The notes: generated by a model not told the origin, from the sequence alone. A stretch of DNA of 64,000 bases from Paenibacillus segetis (GCF_014639155.1 NZ_BMFT01000004.1:284912-348911); one strand, 5' to 3'; positions 40,908-51,701 are shown, counted from the stretch's first letter. Numbers and translations are program-made.

Positions 40908-43778
40908 ATGAAGCGGATTTCCTTGATGATTTTGGCCGCTATAGTGGCAGTATTATCAGCAATTCTGAACCCTCATCTGGTGTATGGGGAACCGCTTGTG
41001 GGAATTACTCAGTCACAGTATAAATTCTACGGGATTTTCTTTATAGCCGTTATTGTATTTATAGCTTTGAGTTATCTGGTGCTGAAATTGTATATTAATC
41101 ACTTAAGAAGGATCATTCATGGAGAACGAGAGCTATCTAAGGATGTATTTGACCATGCAGATCTTTTTATTTGGGCCGTACATAGGGATAAACAGGTTCT
41201 AAGAGTTAACAAATATGCTCAACGGCTGATCGGGATGGGCGAAACAGATATTCTTGGGAAAAAATATAACGAACTGTTGTATGTACAGGATTACTATGTG
41301 AAGCTTGTAGAGCTCATGGATGATGCACTTGGTATGAAATTTGTCGAGCATAAGGAAATCACGCTTAAATCTTCGGAACAGGGGACTCCTAGAACTTTTT
41401 TGTTCAGAACGGCTGCGATCAATGGGATATCGGGAAATCCTGATGTATTTATTTGCTGTGGGATCGATATTCATGATCGCAAGCTAAACGAAAAAAAACT
41501 ACAAAATAGTTATCAGGAGCTTGAAAGGATTTATGAAGAGCTCGCATTAACGCAGGAAGAGATGCAAGTTCAACTACATGAGTTGATATCGAATCAGGAC
41601 AAATTGAGGGAAAGCGAAGAGAGATTCCGCCTAGCTTCTCTCGGATCGGGAGCGGTTATCTGGGATACGGATCCAGCTACCGGCAATTATTACGTATCCG
41701 ATCGATTTTACGATTTGCTTGGATACAATAGAATGGAAATGCCTGCAACGGAGGAGCAGTGGAGATCGCTGGTTCATCCTGATGATGTAATCCCCACGGA
41801 CAAAATGAGACAAGCCTGTATTAATGGGAAGTCTCCTGTGTATGAGGCCGAATACCGTATGATCAAGAAAAATGGAGAGCATTTGTGGATCCAGGCACGA
41901 GGAATGATAAGAAGAAATGATGAGGGAACCCCCGTAAGGTTCTCTGGCTCAATGATCGATATAACGGAGCGTAAGAGTTATGAAATACAGTTAGAGCATA
42001 GTTATCAAGAGCTTGAAGAGACCTATGAAGAATTGGCAGCAACTCAGGAGGAATTAAGGAATAACTATGATGCGTTGGTTGTGAATGAGCGTAGGCTACG
42101 TAGGAGCGAAGAACGCTATAAGTTAGTAGCGGAGTCGTCAAATGGTGGGATATGGGAGATCGACCTCATCGAGAATCGTCGATACTATTCTTCGAGATGG
42201 TTCCAACTTCTCGGCTACCAAAGTGAGGAGGATGTGACTACAGAATTGCTGGAGTATCTTCTACATCCCGAAGATGCAGAGCGGGTTGATGTTGAAATGA
42301 AGGCGACTCAATCGGGGGAGAAGCCATTTTTTGAATGCGAGTATCGTCTGCGGAAGAAGAATGGAGAATACAACTGGTTCATCGGAAGGGGTAAAGTGTT
42401 ATTTGATGAGCATGGACAGGCTTGTCGAATGGCAGGTTCAGATGTGGACATTCACGAATTGAAAATATCGCAAGAGAGACTCAAGCATCTTGCTTATTAT
42501 GACGAGCTAAGTGATCTACCGAACCGTCTGTATTTACTGGAGGAACTGGAATCATACCTATCTTATTCCCAAGGCAAAGCCGCTTTGTTCTTCATCGATC
42601 TAGATAACTTTAAATATATCAATGATACGTTGGGTCATAAGTTAGGCGATCGAATTCTGAAGAAAGTGAGCCTCAGATTATCTGCCTTGGTCGGGGAAGA
42701 GTGTATGTTGTTCAGATTAGGCGGGGATGAATTCGTTATACTTCAGATGGATATTGAGAACGAAGCAGAAGCGGAAGGGCTGGCATCGATTTTGATACAG
42801 GGCTTTAAGGAGCCTTTCCGGATTCATGAAAGCGATTTATATGTATCGATTAGTATAGGAATCTCCTTTTTTCCGCAGGATGGAATAAGTGTTGAGGAGA
42901 TACTAAAGAATGCAGATGTTGCTATGTATAACGCTAAAGAGGCTGGCAAAGGAAAATATATGGTCTTTCGCTCTTCATTCCTTACAAAATTCAATGAGCG
43001 GGTATCTGTGGAGAAATATCTTCGAGAAGCTATTAAGGGTAATCAATTTGTGCTGTATTATCAGCCACAAGTAAGTCTTAAAACGGGACAAATTGTGGGG
43101 TTCGAATCGTTAATTCGGTGGAATAGTCCAGAGTTTGGTTTTGTTTCACCAATTTCGTTCATTAAAATTGCTGAGGATAGTAGACTGATTGTGCCCATCG
43201 GCGAGTGGGTTTTATCTCAATCTTGTACTTTCGCTAGAAGTTTGCATGATCTAGGACATGGAGATTATAAAATTTCAGTGAACATTTCAGTTGTTCAATT
43301 GATTCAGGAAGAGTTTGTTGATATGGTGCTCCGTATCTTACATGATACCGCTTTGAATCCAGCCTACTTGGAACTTGAAATTACTGAATCTGTCTTCATA
43401 GAGTCGTTTGAGATAGTCATTCCAAAGCTGGAATTTCTGAAATCGCTCGGTATCCAGATTGCACTTGATGATTTTGGAACGGGATATTCTTCCTTGGGTT
43501 ATTTGAAACAAATGCCGATCACAACGTTGAAGGTAGATAGGACATTTATTGAAGAGGTACCGGACCAGCAGGATCACCATTCACTCGCTAGAGCTATTGT
43601 ACTGATCGGCAGGAGGATGGGGTTAATGGTAGTAGCTGAAGGGGTAGAAACGAAGCAACAATTAAAGCATGTCAAACGAGCAAAATGCGATGTAATTCAA
43701 GGGTATTTCATCAGTCAGCCTCTAAAAGAAGAAGAGGTCATTAGATTGGTCCAGACCCATCAGGTTTATGAAATGTGA
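40908..43778 (+). CDS. Membrane-bound PAS-PAS-PAS-GGDEF-EAL c-di-GMP enzyme
   Basis: A 956-residue protein. Two N-terminal membrane segments (about residues 4-24 and 40-64) are followed by three PAS domains (about 80-200, 240-360 and 395-525), linked by repeated coiled segments (SYQELERIYEELALTQEEMQ, then SYQELEETYEELAATQEELR). The GGDEF domain has an intact RLGGDEF motif (about 603-609). The EAL domain has ESLIRW (about 733-738) in place of EALIRW, with DDFGTGYSS, KVDRTF, EGVET and QGYFISQP kept. It could make and break c-di-GMP; which activity wins is not predictable. The PAS domains lack the LOV cysteine motif. Single gene. Confidence 0.9.
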   Translation: MKRISLMILAAIVAVLSAILNPHLVYGEPLVGITQSQYKFYGIFFIAVIVFIALSYLVLKLYINHLRRIIHGERELSKDVFDHADLFIWAVHRDKQVLRVNKYAQRLIGMGETDILGKKYNELLYVQDYYVKLVELMDDALGMKFVEHKEITLKSSEQGTPRTFLFRTAAINGISGNPDVFICCGIDIHDRKLNEKKLQNSYQELERIYEELALTQEEMQVQLHELISNQDKLRESEERFRLASLGSGAVIWDTDPATGNYYVSDRFYDLLGYNRMEMPATEEQWRSLVHPDDVIPTDKMRQACINGKSPVYEAEYRMIKKNGEHLWIQARGMIRRNDEGTPVRFSGSMIDITERKSYEIQLEHSYQELEETYEELAATQEELRNNYDALVVNERRLRRSEERYKLVAESSNGGIWEIDLIENRRYYSSRWFQLLGYQSEEDVTTELLEYLLHPEDAERVDVEMKATQSGEKPFFECEYRLRKKNGEYNWFIGRGKVLFDEHGQACRMAGSDVDIHELKISQERLKHLAYYDELSDLPNRLYLLEELESYLSYSQGKAALFFIDLDNFKYINDTLGHKLGDRILKKVSLRLSALVGEECMLFRLGGDEFVILQMDIENEAEAEGLASILIQGFKEPFRIHESDLYVSISIGISFFPQDGISVEEILKNADVAMYNAKEAGKGKYMVFRSSFLTKFNERVSVEKYLREAIKGNQFVLYYQPQVSLKTGQIVGFESLIRWNSPEFGFVSPISFIKIAEDSRLIVPIGEWVLSQSCTFARSLHDLGHGDYKISVNISVVQLIQEEFVDMVLRILHDTALNPAYLELEITESVFIESFEIVIPKLEFLKSLGIQIALDDFGTGYSSLGYLKQMPITTLKVDRTFIEEVPDQQDHHSLARAIVLIGRRMGLMVVAEGVETKQQLKHVKRAKCDVIQGYFISQPLKEEEVIRLVQTHQVYEM

Positions 43779-43794
43779 GTTATCTGACTAGAAA

Positions 43795-43838
43795 ACAAAG
43801 ACCGACAGGAACAGATTCTGTTCTTGCCGGTCTTTGTG
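43795..43838. terminator. Bidirectional terminator between PAS-GGDEF-EAL gene and xylR
   Basis: ACAAAGACCGACAGGAACAG and TTCTTGCCGGTCTTTGT form a long stem with one mismatch around ATTCTG. Confidence 0.8.
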
Positions 43839-43857
43839 TAGGAGTAAGTCTTGATTT

Positions 43858-45045
43858 TTACAAGCTTGGGACTACGGGGGTCACGTCCGGATCAGCTAGA
43901 AAGGACGTAATCGGCATCGAAGCTGCCCCTAATGCTGTGGACCGGATACCCAGAGCAGCAAAAATGACATTCGTTTTTTTTCGATGGTAGGATAAACTTC
44001 GAGCTTCAACAGTCCGTAGCATCGCATCGCGGAGCATGTCACCCGCTAGTGAAAGTCGGCTTCCAATGACGATCAATTCCGGATTTAAAATATTGATGAG
44101 ATTCGCCAGACCAACGCCTAAATGCACGCCCAAGTCGTCCAATAAGGAGAGGGCTCTTTCATCGCCCCTTTTAGCCTGAAGGATGACTTCCTCTAGATTA
44201 GGAATCGAGCTGCCCTTCCACAGAACGGCGGCTTTGTCCATGAGCGCTTTCTCCGAGGCGACCGTTTCCCAGCATCCACGGTTGCCGCAGCGGCAGAGAG
44301 GACCGTTTTCGGCTATTGTCATATGGCCGACCTCGCCAGAAAAATTGGATGTACCACGGTATAGTTCTCCGTCGACAATAATTCCCGAGCCAATCCCGAC
44401 TCCGATACTGAGATAGATCAGATTAGCGGAATCACATCCAGCACCATATAGTTTTTCGCCGATTGCCCCGGCATTTGCCTCATTGTCAATATGAATCGTA
44501 TTTCCGAACCCAGGAAGAAGTGAATCCTGGAGAGAGACGGTATCCCACCCTAAATTGGGTGAGGAAACAACGCGACTCTTCTCATCAACGAGTCCAGGCA
44601 CTCCGATACCAATTCCGACGATACCGTAAGGTGAGGAAGGTGTTTTTTTGCTGATCAAATTAATATGTTTTCGAATTTGATTCTGAACGGTTTCCGGTGA
44701 GGAGTCGACCAAAGGAAGTATTTTCTCCTGAATGACGGTCCCCTCTAGGTCGACAAGGAGCATAAGCATATCGCTAACGCGAATATCAACACCGATGGCG
44801 TAACCTGCACTACGGTTAAATAGGAGTAATGTCGGTTTCCGTCCACCACTCGACTCACCCGGTCCGATCTCAGTAACTAGCTGACTTTCAATCAGTTCTG
44901 ATACAAGTGAGGATACTGTTGCCTTATTTAATCCGGTGACGGAGGCGATGTCTGCCCGTGACAGCGGTTGTTGTTGTCGAATCGTGTCCAGCACGATCGT
45001 TTTGTTCATTTTTTTGATCAATTGCTGGTCGCCCGTTATCTTCAT
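43858..45045 (-). CDS. xylR: Xylose operon repressor (ROK family)
   Basis: A 395-residue ROK protein. The N-terminal helix-turn-helix (SRADIASVTGLNKATVSSLVSELIE, residues about 29-53) is followed by a sugar-kinase-like sensor domain with the zinc motif CRCGNRGCWE (about 264-273) and IGIGVPGLVD. It is divergent from xylA, and the gap contains a palindrome typical of XylR sites. XylR releases DNA when xylose binds. Gene order xylR | xylA-xylB matches bacilli. A GGAGGAAG ribosome site precedes the ATG. Confidence 0.93.
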   Translation of the reverse strand: MKITGDQQLIKKMNKTIVLDTIRQQQPLSRADIASVTGLNKATVSSLVSELIESQLVTEIGPGESSGGRKPTLLLFNRSAGYAIGVDIRVSDMLMLLVDLEGTVIQEKILPLVDSSPETVQNQIRKHINLISKKTPSSPYGIVGIGIGVPGLVDEKSRVVSSPNLGWDTVSLQDSLLPGFGNTIHIDNEANAGAIGEKLYGAGCDSANLIYLSIGVGIGSGIIVDGELYRGTSNFSGEVGHMTIAENGPLCRCGNRGCWETVASEKALMDKAAVLWKGSSIPNLEEVILQAKRGDERALSLLDDLGVHLGVGLANLINILNPELIVIGSRLSLAGDMLRDAMLRTVEARSLSYHRKKTNVIFAALGIRSTALGAASMPITSFLADPDVTPVVPSL

Positions 45046-45125
45046 TATTCTTCCTCCACAACTCGTTTACCTATGTACTACTTGATATCATAACATACTT
45101 TTTTGGTGAAATTTCAACAACTTTG

Positions 45126-45163
45126 TTAGTTTACTAGACAAACTAAGTTAGGCGTGTTACGAT
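45126..45163 (+). promoter_or_regulatory. xylA promoter with XylR operator
   Basis: TTAGTTT (45126-45132) and AAACTAA (45140-45146) form an exact inverted repeat with a 7-bp centre, the form of xyl operators in bacilli. TAGACA (45135-45140) and TACGAT (45158-45163), 17 bp apart, give a promoter whose -35 lies in the operator. Confidence 0.82.
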
Positions 45164-45266
45164 CATGGTGAAGAGAGCATACGCTTCCTAGTTTGGAGGG
45201 TATGCTACTACAAAGCTAGTGAATGAAAAGGCTTACCAAACCAAAATTAGCGGGGAGGACTCCATT

Positions 45267-46583
45267 GTGAGTTATTTCAAGAATGTAAACAAAATTAAGT
45301 ATGAAGGCGCAGGATCGAGCAATCCACTGGCATTCAAACACTATAATGAGAATGAAGTAGTATTAGGTAAATCAATGAAAGAACATCTTCGTTTTGCGGT
45401 GGCGTACTGGCACACATTAACGATGGATGGTAGTGATCCGTTTGGTAAAGCAAATATGATTCGTCCATGGGAAACCCTAAGTGGTCTGGATTTGGCGAAG
45501 GCTCGTGTAGAAGTTAACTTTGAATTCCTTGAGAAGCTTGGAGCTCCTTACTATTGCTTCCATGATCGTGATATCGCTCCAGAAGGAGATAGCTTGCAAG
45601 AAACGAACGACAATCTGGATGTAATCATCGCCAAACTTAAAGAAGGTATGAATGCAACGGGCGTTAAATTGCTGTGGAATACAGCAAACATGTTCACTAA
45701 CCCTCGTTTCGTTCATGGTGCTGCTACATCATCCAATGCTGAAGTGTTTGCTTATGCTGCAGCACAAGTGAAAAAAGGTCTGGATACAGGTCTTGAACTT
45801 GGTTCCGAGAACTATGTGTTCTGGGGTGGACGTGAAGGTTATGAGTCCCTACTAAACACAGATATGGGTCTTGAGCTTGATAACCTAGCGAGATTCTTCC
45901 ATATGGCGCTTGATTATGCTAAGGAAATTGGCTATACAGGCCAATTCTTGATCGAACCAAAACCAAAAGAGCCTTCTAAACACCAATATGATTTCGATGC
46001 AGCAACAACGATTGCATTCTTGCAAAAATACGATCTTCATAAGCATTTCAAACTTAACCTTGAGGCGAACCATGCAACGCTCGCAGGTCATACATTTGAG
46101 CACGAGCTTCGCGTAGCCCGCATTAACAACATGCTCGGTTCAGTTGATGCTAACCAAGGCGACATGCTGTTAGGTTGGGATACTGATGAATTCCCAACAG
46201 ACGTAGCTTCTGTAACTTTGGCTATGTATGAAATCTTGGAGAATGGCGGTTTGGGTTCAGGTGGCGTTAACTTTGATGCTAAAGTAAGACGTGGTTCCTT
46301 CGAACCTGAAGATTTGTTCTACTCGCACATTGCAGGTATGGATACTTTTGCTAAAGGATTGAAAGTAGCTGGGAAATTGATTGAAGATAAATTCTTCGAC
46401 AAGTTGCTTGACGAACGTTATGCTAGCTTCAAATCCGGTATCGGTGCTGATATCGTTGCAGGTAAGACTGACTTGAAATCGTTGGCAGCTTACGCAATGA
46501 AGGGCGGCGAAATCAAGAACAAGTCTAACCACTTGGAATTGGTTAAAGCTCAATTGAATGAATACATGTTTTCCACTAAATAA
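45267..46583 (+). CDS. xylA: Xylose isomerase
   Basis: A 438-residue enzyme converting D-xylose to D-xylulose with divalent metal. Landmarks are [46 protein letters not shown] (catalytic His), [32 protein letters not shown] (metal-binding Glu) and [18 protein letters not shown], plus [18 protein letters not shown]. The frame is open from 45219, but the GTG at 45267 (VSYFKNVNK) has GGGGAGG 8 bp upstream and gives the family length (about 440). It is the first gene of the xyl operon. Confidence 0.97.
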   Translation: MSYFKNVNKIKYEGAGSSNPLAFKHYNENEVVLGKSMKEHLRFAVAYWHTLTMDGSDPFGKANMIRPWETLSGLDLAKARVEVNFEFLEKLGAPYYCFHDRDIAPEGDSLQETNDNLDVIIAKLKEGMNATGVKLLWNTANMFTNPRFVHGAATSSNAEVFAYAAAQVKKGLDTGLELGSENYVFWGGREGYESLLNTDMGLELDNLARFFHMALDYAKEIGYTGQFLIEPKPKEPSKHQYDFDAATTIAFLQKYDLHKHFKLNLEANHATLAGHTFEHELRVARINNMLGSVDANQGDMLLGWDTDEFPTDVASVTLAMYEILENGGLGSGGVNFDAKVRRGSFEPEDLFYSHIAGMDTFAKGLKVAGKLIEDKFFDKLLDERYASFKSGIGADIVAGKTDLKSLAAYAMKGGEIKNKSNHLELVKAQLNEYMFSTK

Positions 46584-46626
46584 ATAGTATTATTCGGCTA
46601 AACGGATAGTCATCATGCTGAATTAA

Positions 46627-46650
46627 GGGGACGCCTGTCGTCCCCTTTTT
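46627..46650 (+). terminator. Hairpin with T-run between xylA and xylB
   Basis: GGGGACG-CCTGT-CGTCCCC followed by T5. It may reduce xylB expression relative to xylA. Confidence 0.85.
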
Positions 46651-46721
46651 AATAACTGAAATATGCTAATGATTTAGAAAGCCAAAGCGTTATGCTGTGG
46701 TTTATGAGGGGAGATTCAGTG

Positions 46722-48218
46722 ATGAGTTATGTAATCGGTATCGATCTCGGTACGAGTTCGGTGAAGACGGTATTGGTGAACAAGAACGGAGATATCAAAG
46801 GAGAGGCTACTGCCTCCTATCCGCTTATTCAGGAGCGTCCGGGATATAGTGAGCAGGACCCGGAATTGTGGGTGAGCGGAACGGTTGCCTGTTTGAAGAA
46901 GTTGATTCAAGAGAATGAAGTATCCCCTGAACAAATAGAGGGTGTGTCTTTCTCGGGGCAGATGCATGGTTTGGTTCTGCTTGATGAGCAGAACAAGCCG
47001 CTTCGTCATGCGATCCTCTGGAATGATACGCGGACAACGAAACAGTGCCGTGAGATCGAAGCTAAGCTTGGAGACAAACTGCTTACGATTACAAAAAACG
47101 CTGCTTTGGAAGGATTCACTTTGCCCAAAATTTTATGGGTACAAGAGAACGAGCCAGAGCTATTTGCTAAGGCAGCTTGCTTCGTGCTTCCTAAGGATTA
47201 TTTGCGTTATCGGATGACCGGCCTGGTCCAAATGGAAATATCGGATGCAGCAGGAACACTGCTCTTGAATGTTTCAGAAGGAACTTGGAGCACAGAAATC
47301 ACCGAGGCATTTGATCTCAAAGAGGGATTTTGCCCACCCATTGTAGGCAGTACTGAAGCAACCGGTACACTGTTACCACAGTTTGCTGAGCAAACGGGAC
47401 TTTCATCAAATACTAAAGTATTTGGTGGTGGAGCAGATAATGCTTGCGGCGCAGTTGGTGCAGGTATTGTTCGTACGGGTGATGCCCTGTGTAGCATCGG
47501 GACCTCGGGTGTTATTCTGACCTATGAGGAAGACAAGAACAAAGATTTTGCAGGTAAGGTACATTTCTTCAATCATGCACATCCAGGTGCATTTTATGCC
47601 ATGGGTGTAACCTTAGCGGCGGGATACAGTTTGACTTGGTTTAAGGAGTCATTGGCACCAGAACTGAGTTTTGAGGAACTGTTAGCACCTGTTGCGGATG
47701 TTCCAGTAGGATCTGAAGGTTTGTTGTTTACCCCGTATCTTGTTGGAGAACGTACTCCGCATGCGGATAGTGTTATCCGTGGTAGCTTTATTGGACTGTC
47801 CGGTACACATGGACGTCAACACTTGGCGCGAGCTGTGATGGAAGGAATCACATTCTCCCTTCAAGAGTCGTTAGAGTTGTTCCGGCAGGCGGGTATTTCA
47901 GTAGAACGAGTCATATCCATTGGAGGCGGAGCTAAGAATCCAACTTGGTTGCAAATGCAAGCAGATATCTTCGGTATCCCAGTTGTCTCACTGAAGAATG
48001 AACAGGGACCAGCCATGGGTTCTGCGATGATGGCAGCGGTCGGTTGTGGCTGGTTCAGTAGCTTGAAGGAATGTGCTGATAAGTTTATTGGCTATGGTGC
48101 TACTTATGAACCAATTCCAGATCACGTAGAGAAATATCGTCGTCTCTTCCAATTGTATCAACAAGTATACTCAGCTACGTCTGAGCTGAACAAGGGATTG
48201 CAAGAATTCCGCGGTTAA
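46722..48218 (+). CDS. xylB: Xylulokinase
   Basis: A 498-residue FGGY-family kinase that phosphorylates D-xylulose for the pentose phosphate pathway. It begins YVIGIDLGTSSVKTVLV (ATP loop) with FSGQMHGLVLLDEQ, ILWNDTRT and ALEGFTLPKILWVQENEPE. The second half has GGGADNACGAVGAGI and ISIGGGAKNPTWLQMQADIFGIPV. The frame is open from 46692, but GAGGGGAG lies 8 bp before the ATG at 46722, giving the standard N-terminus. Confidence 0.96.
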   Translation: MSYVIGIDLGTSSVKTVLVNKNGDIKGEATASYPLIQERPGYSEQDPELWVSGTVACLKKLIQENEVSPEQIEGVSFSGQMHGLVLLDEQNKPLRHAILWNDTRTTKQCREIEAKLGDKLLTITKNAALEGFTLPKILWVQENEPELFAKAACFVLPKDYLRYRMTGLVQMEISDAAGTLLLNVSEGTWSTEITEAFDLKEGFCPPIVGSTEATGTLLPQFAEQTGLSSNTKVFGGGADNACGAVGAGIVRTGDALCSIGTSGVILTYEEDKNKDFAGKVHFFNHAHPGAFYAMGVTLAAGYSLTWFKESLAPELSFEELLAPVADVPVGSEGLLFTPYLVGERTPHADSVIRGSFIGLSGTHGRQHLARAVMEGITFSLQESLELFRQAGISVERVISIGGGAKNPTWLQMQADIFGIPVVSLKNEQGPAMGSAMMAAVGCGWFSSLKECADKFIGYGATYEPIPDHVEKYRRLFQLYQQVYSATSELNKGLQEFRG

Positions 48219-48247
48219 TGACCACCCCGATAGAACTATGTAAACTT

Positions 48248-48287
48248 CAAGCGCCTGTTCTCCAGTATCTCTGGAGACAGGCGCTTG
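48248..48287 (+). terminator. Terminator after xylB
   Basis: CAAGCGCCTGTTCTCCAG pairs with CTGGAGACAGGCGCTTG (one bulge) around TATCT, then TTCT. Strong hairpin, weak T-run. Confidence 0.78.
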
Positions 48288-48364
48288 TTCTATAGAAGGA
48301 AAAACGGTTATGATTGATTAGTTAACATGAACAGCACTGGGCTGACGTAAGTAAGGAGGATGTT

Positions 48365-50185
48365 ATGCTATTCACCAAAATTTACAGAAAATATTTCAAA
48401 AATAAATTGTTTATGAAGATGATCTTCTTTTTCTCTATGATTACGATTGTAACCATTATTATATTTTCTTACTTGATGTTTACCACAATGTCGCAAGCGA
48501 CAGTTCAGAGACAACTGGATATTCAGAAAAGCGCGATTCAAAGTGTAGGTAACTACATTGATAATAAATATGAATCCGTACAAACGATGGCGCGTGATAT
48601 ATACAGAGATAGTGATTTGGCGTCCAATACATCCTATTTTCTGGAACATCCTTATGAGGAATATGTGAAATATAGATTGGACCGTTTTTATAGTGACAGC
48701 GGTACGACAAGTGACCCTGTGCAGGTTTTTAGAAATCGGGTAGAGGATGACTCTGACATAACGAGTTTGATGTTGTATAGTGCTGCGCAGCAGTATTTAT
48801 ATGTGTATAACAATACGCAGTTTAAAATTATTAGTACGAATGCTGCACGGTCTTTCGTTCCTGATGCCATGTATTCTGAAGAGGCTTCCAACATCTCCAT
48901 ACCGAACATCTGGATTAGAGAAAGTATTGATTTGCCGGAATCGCCCATGTTTTCAGTGCGAGTACCTATAAACAATAATGTGTCGCTACGTAATATTGGA
49001 CAATTACTTGTTTATTTCAATTCCAATAAAATATGGGGTAGTCTGGATAATTATAAAGATAAATTTAAAGGTACAATTCTTGTGTTATCTAGTACTGGCG
49101 ATGTTATTTTTGATTCGTCGGGTATTTATTATGGCAATAAGTATCCATACGCTGAACAGATAAACACGGTATACGATAACGATGTAACCAAGGAAGGAAT
49201 GTCGATCACGAAGTTAACCGATATTCAGGGTGGATACACTGTACTCAGTTTGGTCCCTAAGAATGAACTAGCTGCTTCGTATCGTGGAATTAGAAATACG
49301 ATTCTAATGATTAGTTCGATTTGTATTTTGTTCGCAATTTTGATCTCCTCCTTGTTCATCAATAATTTTGCTAAACGAACGCATAGCATTATCCAATTTA
49401 CAAGAAAGGTGAAGAATGGTGATTTAAACGCGAGAGTTACAGAGATTAGAGAAGATGAACTTGGACAAATTTCTAAGAGTTTCAACGAGATGCTAGAGGA
49501 GCTTAATTTGTATATTGATCGGGTCTACAAAGCAGAAATTAAGCAAAAACATACCGAGATTGCTGCATTAGAGGCGAGAGTTAATCCTCATTTTTTATAC
49601 AACACACTTGAAGTAATTCGGATGCGAGCGATTTCTCAAGGGGCATCGGATGTTGGAGAAATGATCTATAGCCTTTCGGTACTGTTCAAAAGTTATGTTC
49701 AGCAGAAGCCAAGGTATACGCTGAAGGATGAACTTGAAGCCTGCCGAATGTATTTGGAACTATTCAGGATTCGATACAAGGATAAGTTCACTTATCAAAT
49801 CCTTTGCGACAAGAAGCTGGAGAATAAAATTGTATTAAAAATGTCTCTGCAGCCGATTATTGAGAACTACATTCTCCATGGGATGCGCACGGATTGGACG
49901 GATAATCAAATCAGAATTACGGTGACAGATGAGAATGAATACCTTTGTGTTGAAGTTAGAGATAATGGACAAGGTATTCATCCAGAGAGATTGGCACAAA
50001 TTAAGGAGGGATTGCTCCATCCTGATATTTACTCGGGGTCATTTGGCATTCGTAGCATACACGAAAGACTAAAATTACTGTATGGAAGAATGTATGGTGT
50101 TGATATTGAAAGTGAACTAGGAAAAGGAACAGTGGTAACCATATGGTTCCCCAACCAAGGGGAGGGTGATCTCAACAATGTATAA
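48365..50185 (+). CDS. YesM-type sensor histidine kinase
   Basis: A 606-residue kinase. Membrane segment one (about residues 17-40), a large extracellular sensor domain (about 41-308), membrane segment two (about 310-333), HAMP (about 333-388), then an internal-region His kinase domain with VNPHFLYNTLEVIRMRA (acceptor H409) and an ATPase domain with DNGQGIHPERL and GSFGIRSIHERL. This class senses extracellular sugars or peptides and signals to YesN-type regulators. It overlaps its partner response regulator by 8 bp and begins a large carbohydrate locus, so the signal is likely a glycan or its binding protein. Confidence 0.94.
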   Translation: MLFTKIYRKYFKNKLFMKMIFFFSMITIVTIIIFSYLMFTTMSQATVQRQLDIQKSAIQSVGNYIDNKYESVQTMARDIYRDSDLASNTSYFLEHPYEEYVKYRLDRFYSDSGTTSDPVQVFRNRVEDDSDITSLMLYSAAQQYLYVYNNTQFKIISTNAARSFVPDAMYSEEASNISIPNIWIRESIDLPESPMFSVRVPINNNVSLRNIGQLLVYFNSNKIWGSLDNYKDKFKGTILVLSSTGDVIFDSSGIYYGNKYPYAEQINTVYDNDVTKEGMSITKLTDIQGGYTVLSLVPKNELAASYRGIRNTILMISSICILFAILISSLFINNFAKRTHSIIQFTRKVKNGDLNARVTEIREDELGQISKSFNEMLEELNLYIDRVYKAEIKQKHTEIAALEARVNPHFLYNTLEVIRMRAISQGASDVGEMIYSLSVLFKSYVQQKPRYTLKDELEACRMYLELFRIRYKDKFTYQILCDKKLENKIVLKMSLQPIIENYILHGMRTDWTDNQIRITVTDENEYLCVEVRDNGQGIHPERLAQIKEGLLHPDIYSGSFGIRSIHERLKLLYGRMYGVDIESELGKGTVVTIWFPNQGEGDLNNV

Positions 50186-51701
50186 AGTGTTTATTGTAGA
50201 TGACGAACCGTTTATTATTGAGGGTTTGTATGATATTGTCGATTGGGCTTCAATGGGGATGGAGATTGTGGGTCAAGCTGAGAATGGGGCTGAAGCATTA
50301 GAGGCGTTAAAGCTGATTCCTGCGGATATTCTGGTTACCGATATTTCCATGCCGAAGATGAACGGACTTGATCTCATTCGTAATGTACGTGAATTTCGGC
50401 CGGAGCTTAAAGTAATCGTGTTAAGTGGATTTAATGATTTTGATTATTTAAAAGAGGGCATGACACTCGGTATAGAAAATTATTTGTTGAAGCCGATTAA
50501 TCTGGAGGAATTCAAGGCAACACTGAACATAGTAGTTGAGAAATTAAATGAGTCTAAGGCAAGGTATGCTACCTTAAATGAATATAGCATTATGATTTTG
50601 CGGGACAATGTGATGCAACGATGGATAAAACAACAGATTCGTCCCCGGGAGTTCCAGGAACGTGCTGATCTTCTGGGCATTGTTCTTGATAAAAACTTTG
50701 TAATGGTTTCGCTATTACGATTGGAGCATTCTAATCAAGAGGTATTCGAGATCGTACTGAATCAGTTGAAGAGTAACGAGGGGATCATTCCATTCCGTGA
50801 TATGGATGGAGACATTGTATTGTTGTATAACTTTGATGATCCGGAGCAGGGAATAAACGAAGCAAATTTGATAAATAATAAACTGATGAGTGTCCTGTCA
50901 GCGTATGAGCCTCTGCGTCTGTCCATAGGGAGTGTGGAAGAAATAGAGGTGGAACCATCCCGAAGTTACACCTTCGCCAAAAAAGTGCAGGAGTACTTCA
51001 TGATCTTCCCGGAACAAAATGTTCTTCGCTATGATGACCTCAAAGAGCACCAAGCAAATGCTGAAGATGGTCTCCATATGAACTGGAGTGACTACGCCAA
51101 GCTAATTGTAGCTAAGAATAAAGAGGGACTACTTGCACGTATTGAAGTGGATTTTGGATCACTTCGGCAAATGGGAGGAATATCCCCTGGTCTTCTTCAG
51201 GACATAGCCATGGAATGGATTATTCGTTTCAAAATGCAACTGGAGGAAATTCGGCATGCTGAAGAGCCTGATCTTTACAAGCTTCATTTCGAGAGAATTC
51301 GAACAACATTTTCTATTGATGAGCTGATTGATATCATGAAGGAAGTTGCGAATATTACTATAGATTCTCTGACTAACGATATGAAGAGTCCAGTAGTTCA
51401 GCAGGTGCTAAATTTTATCAAGCAGTCTTATAACGAAGATGTGTCACTTAAGACACTTGGAGCTTTATATAATATCCATCCTGTCTATTTGGGGCAACTG
51501 TTCCATAAGGAGGTTGGTGAGTCTTTTACTGATTATATTAATTGGTATCGGATTGAAAAGGCCAAGGAGTTACTTCGAATAAGTCAAATGAAAGTTCATG
51601 AAATCGCTCGAAGTGTCGGTTATTGGGAAACTGGATATTTTTACAAGCAATTTAAAAAATATGTAGGGATCTCCCCGACAGAATATAAAGGGCTCAGTTA
51701 G
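50178..51701 (+). CDS. YesN-type response regulator with AraC DNA-binding domain
   Basis: A 507-residue protein. The receiver (residues 1-120) has FIVDDEP, acceptor D55 (ILVTDISMP) and ENYLLKP. A long middle section follows. The C-terminal AraC domain has two helix-turn-helices (VSLKTLGALYNIHPVYLGQLFHKEVGESFTDYI and VHEIARSVGYWETGYFYKQFKKYVGISPTEYK). The frame is open from 50166, but the ATG at 50178 (MYKVFIVDDEP) gives the true receiver start. It overlaps the kinase gene by 8 bp. It probably activates the transporter and glycosidase genes downstream through TTTGTACA repeats (inference). Confidence 0.94.
   Translation: MYKVFIVDDEPFIIEGLYDIVDWASMGMEIVGQAENGAEALEALKLIPADILVTDISMPKMNGLDLIRNVREFRPELKVIVLSGFNDFDYLKEGMTLGIENYLLKPINLEEFKATLNIVVEKLNESKARYATLNEYSIMILRDNVMQRWIKQQIRPREFQERADLLGIVLDKNFVMVSLLRLEHSNQEVFEIVLNQLKSNEGIIPFRDMDGDIVLLYNFDDPEQGINEANLINNKLMSVLSAYEPLRLSIGSVEEIEVEPSRSYTFAKKVQEYFMIFPEQNVLRYDDLKEHQANAEDGLHMNWSDYAKLIVAKNKEGLLARIEVDFGSLRQMGGISPGLLQDIAMEWIIRFKMQLEEIRHAEEPDLYKLHFERIRTTFSIDELIDIMKEVANITIDSLTNDMKSPVVQQVLNFIKQSYNEDVSLKTLGALYNIHPVYLGQLFHKEVGESFTDYINWYRIEKAKELLRISQMKVHEIARSVGYWETGYFYKQFKKYVGISPTEYKGLS

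Noticed and set aside
40829..41023. A 64-residue plus-strand frame overlapping the start of the PAS-GGDEF-EAL gene
   Set aside because: No ribosome site, and the second half runs out of frame through the real gene's membrane segments.
48298..48330. A second cre-like site (AAAAACGGTTATG) before the YesM gene
   Set aside because: The TG at the left end and CA at the right end are absent.
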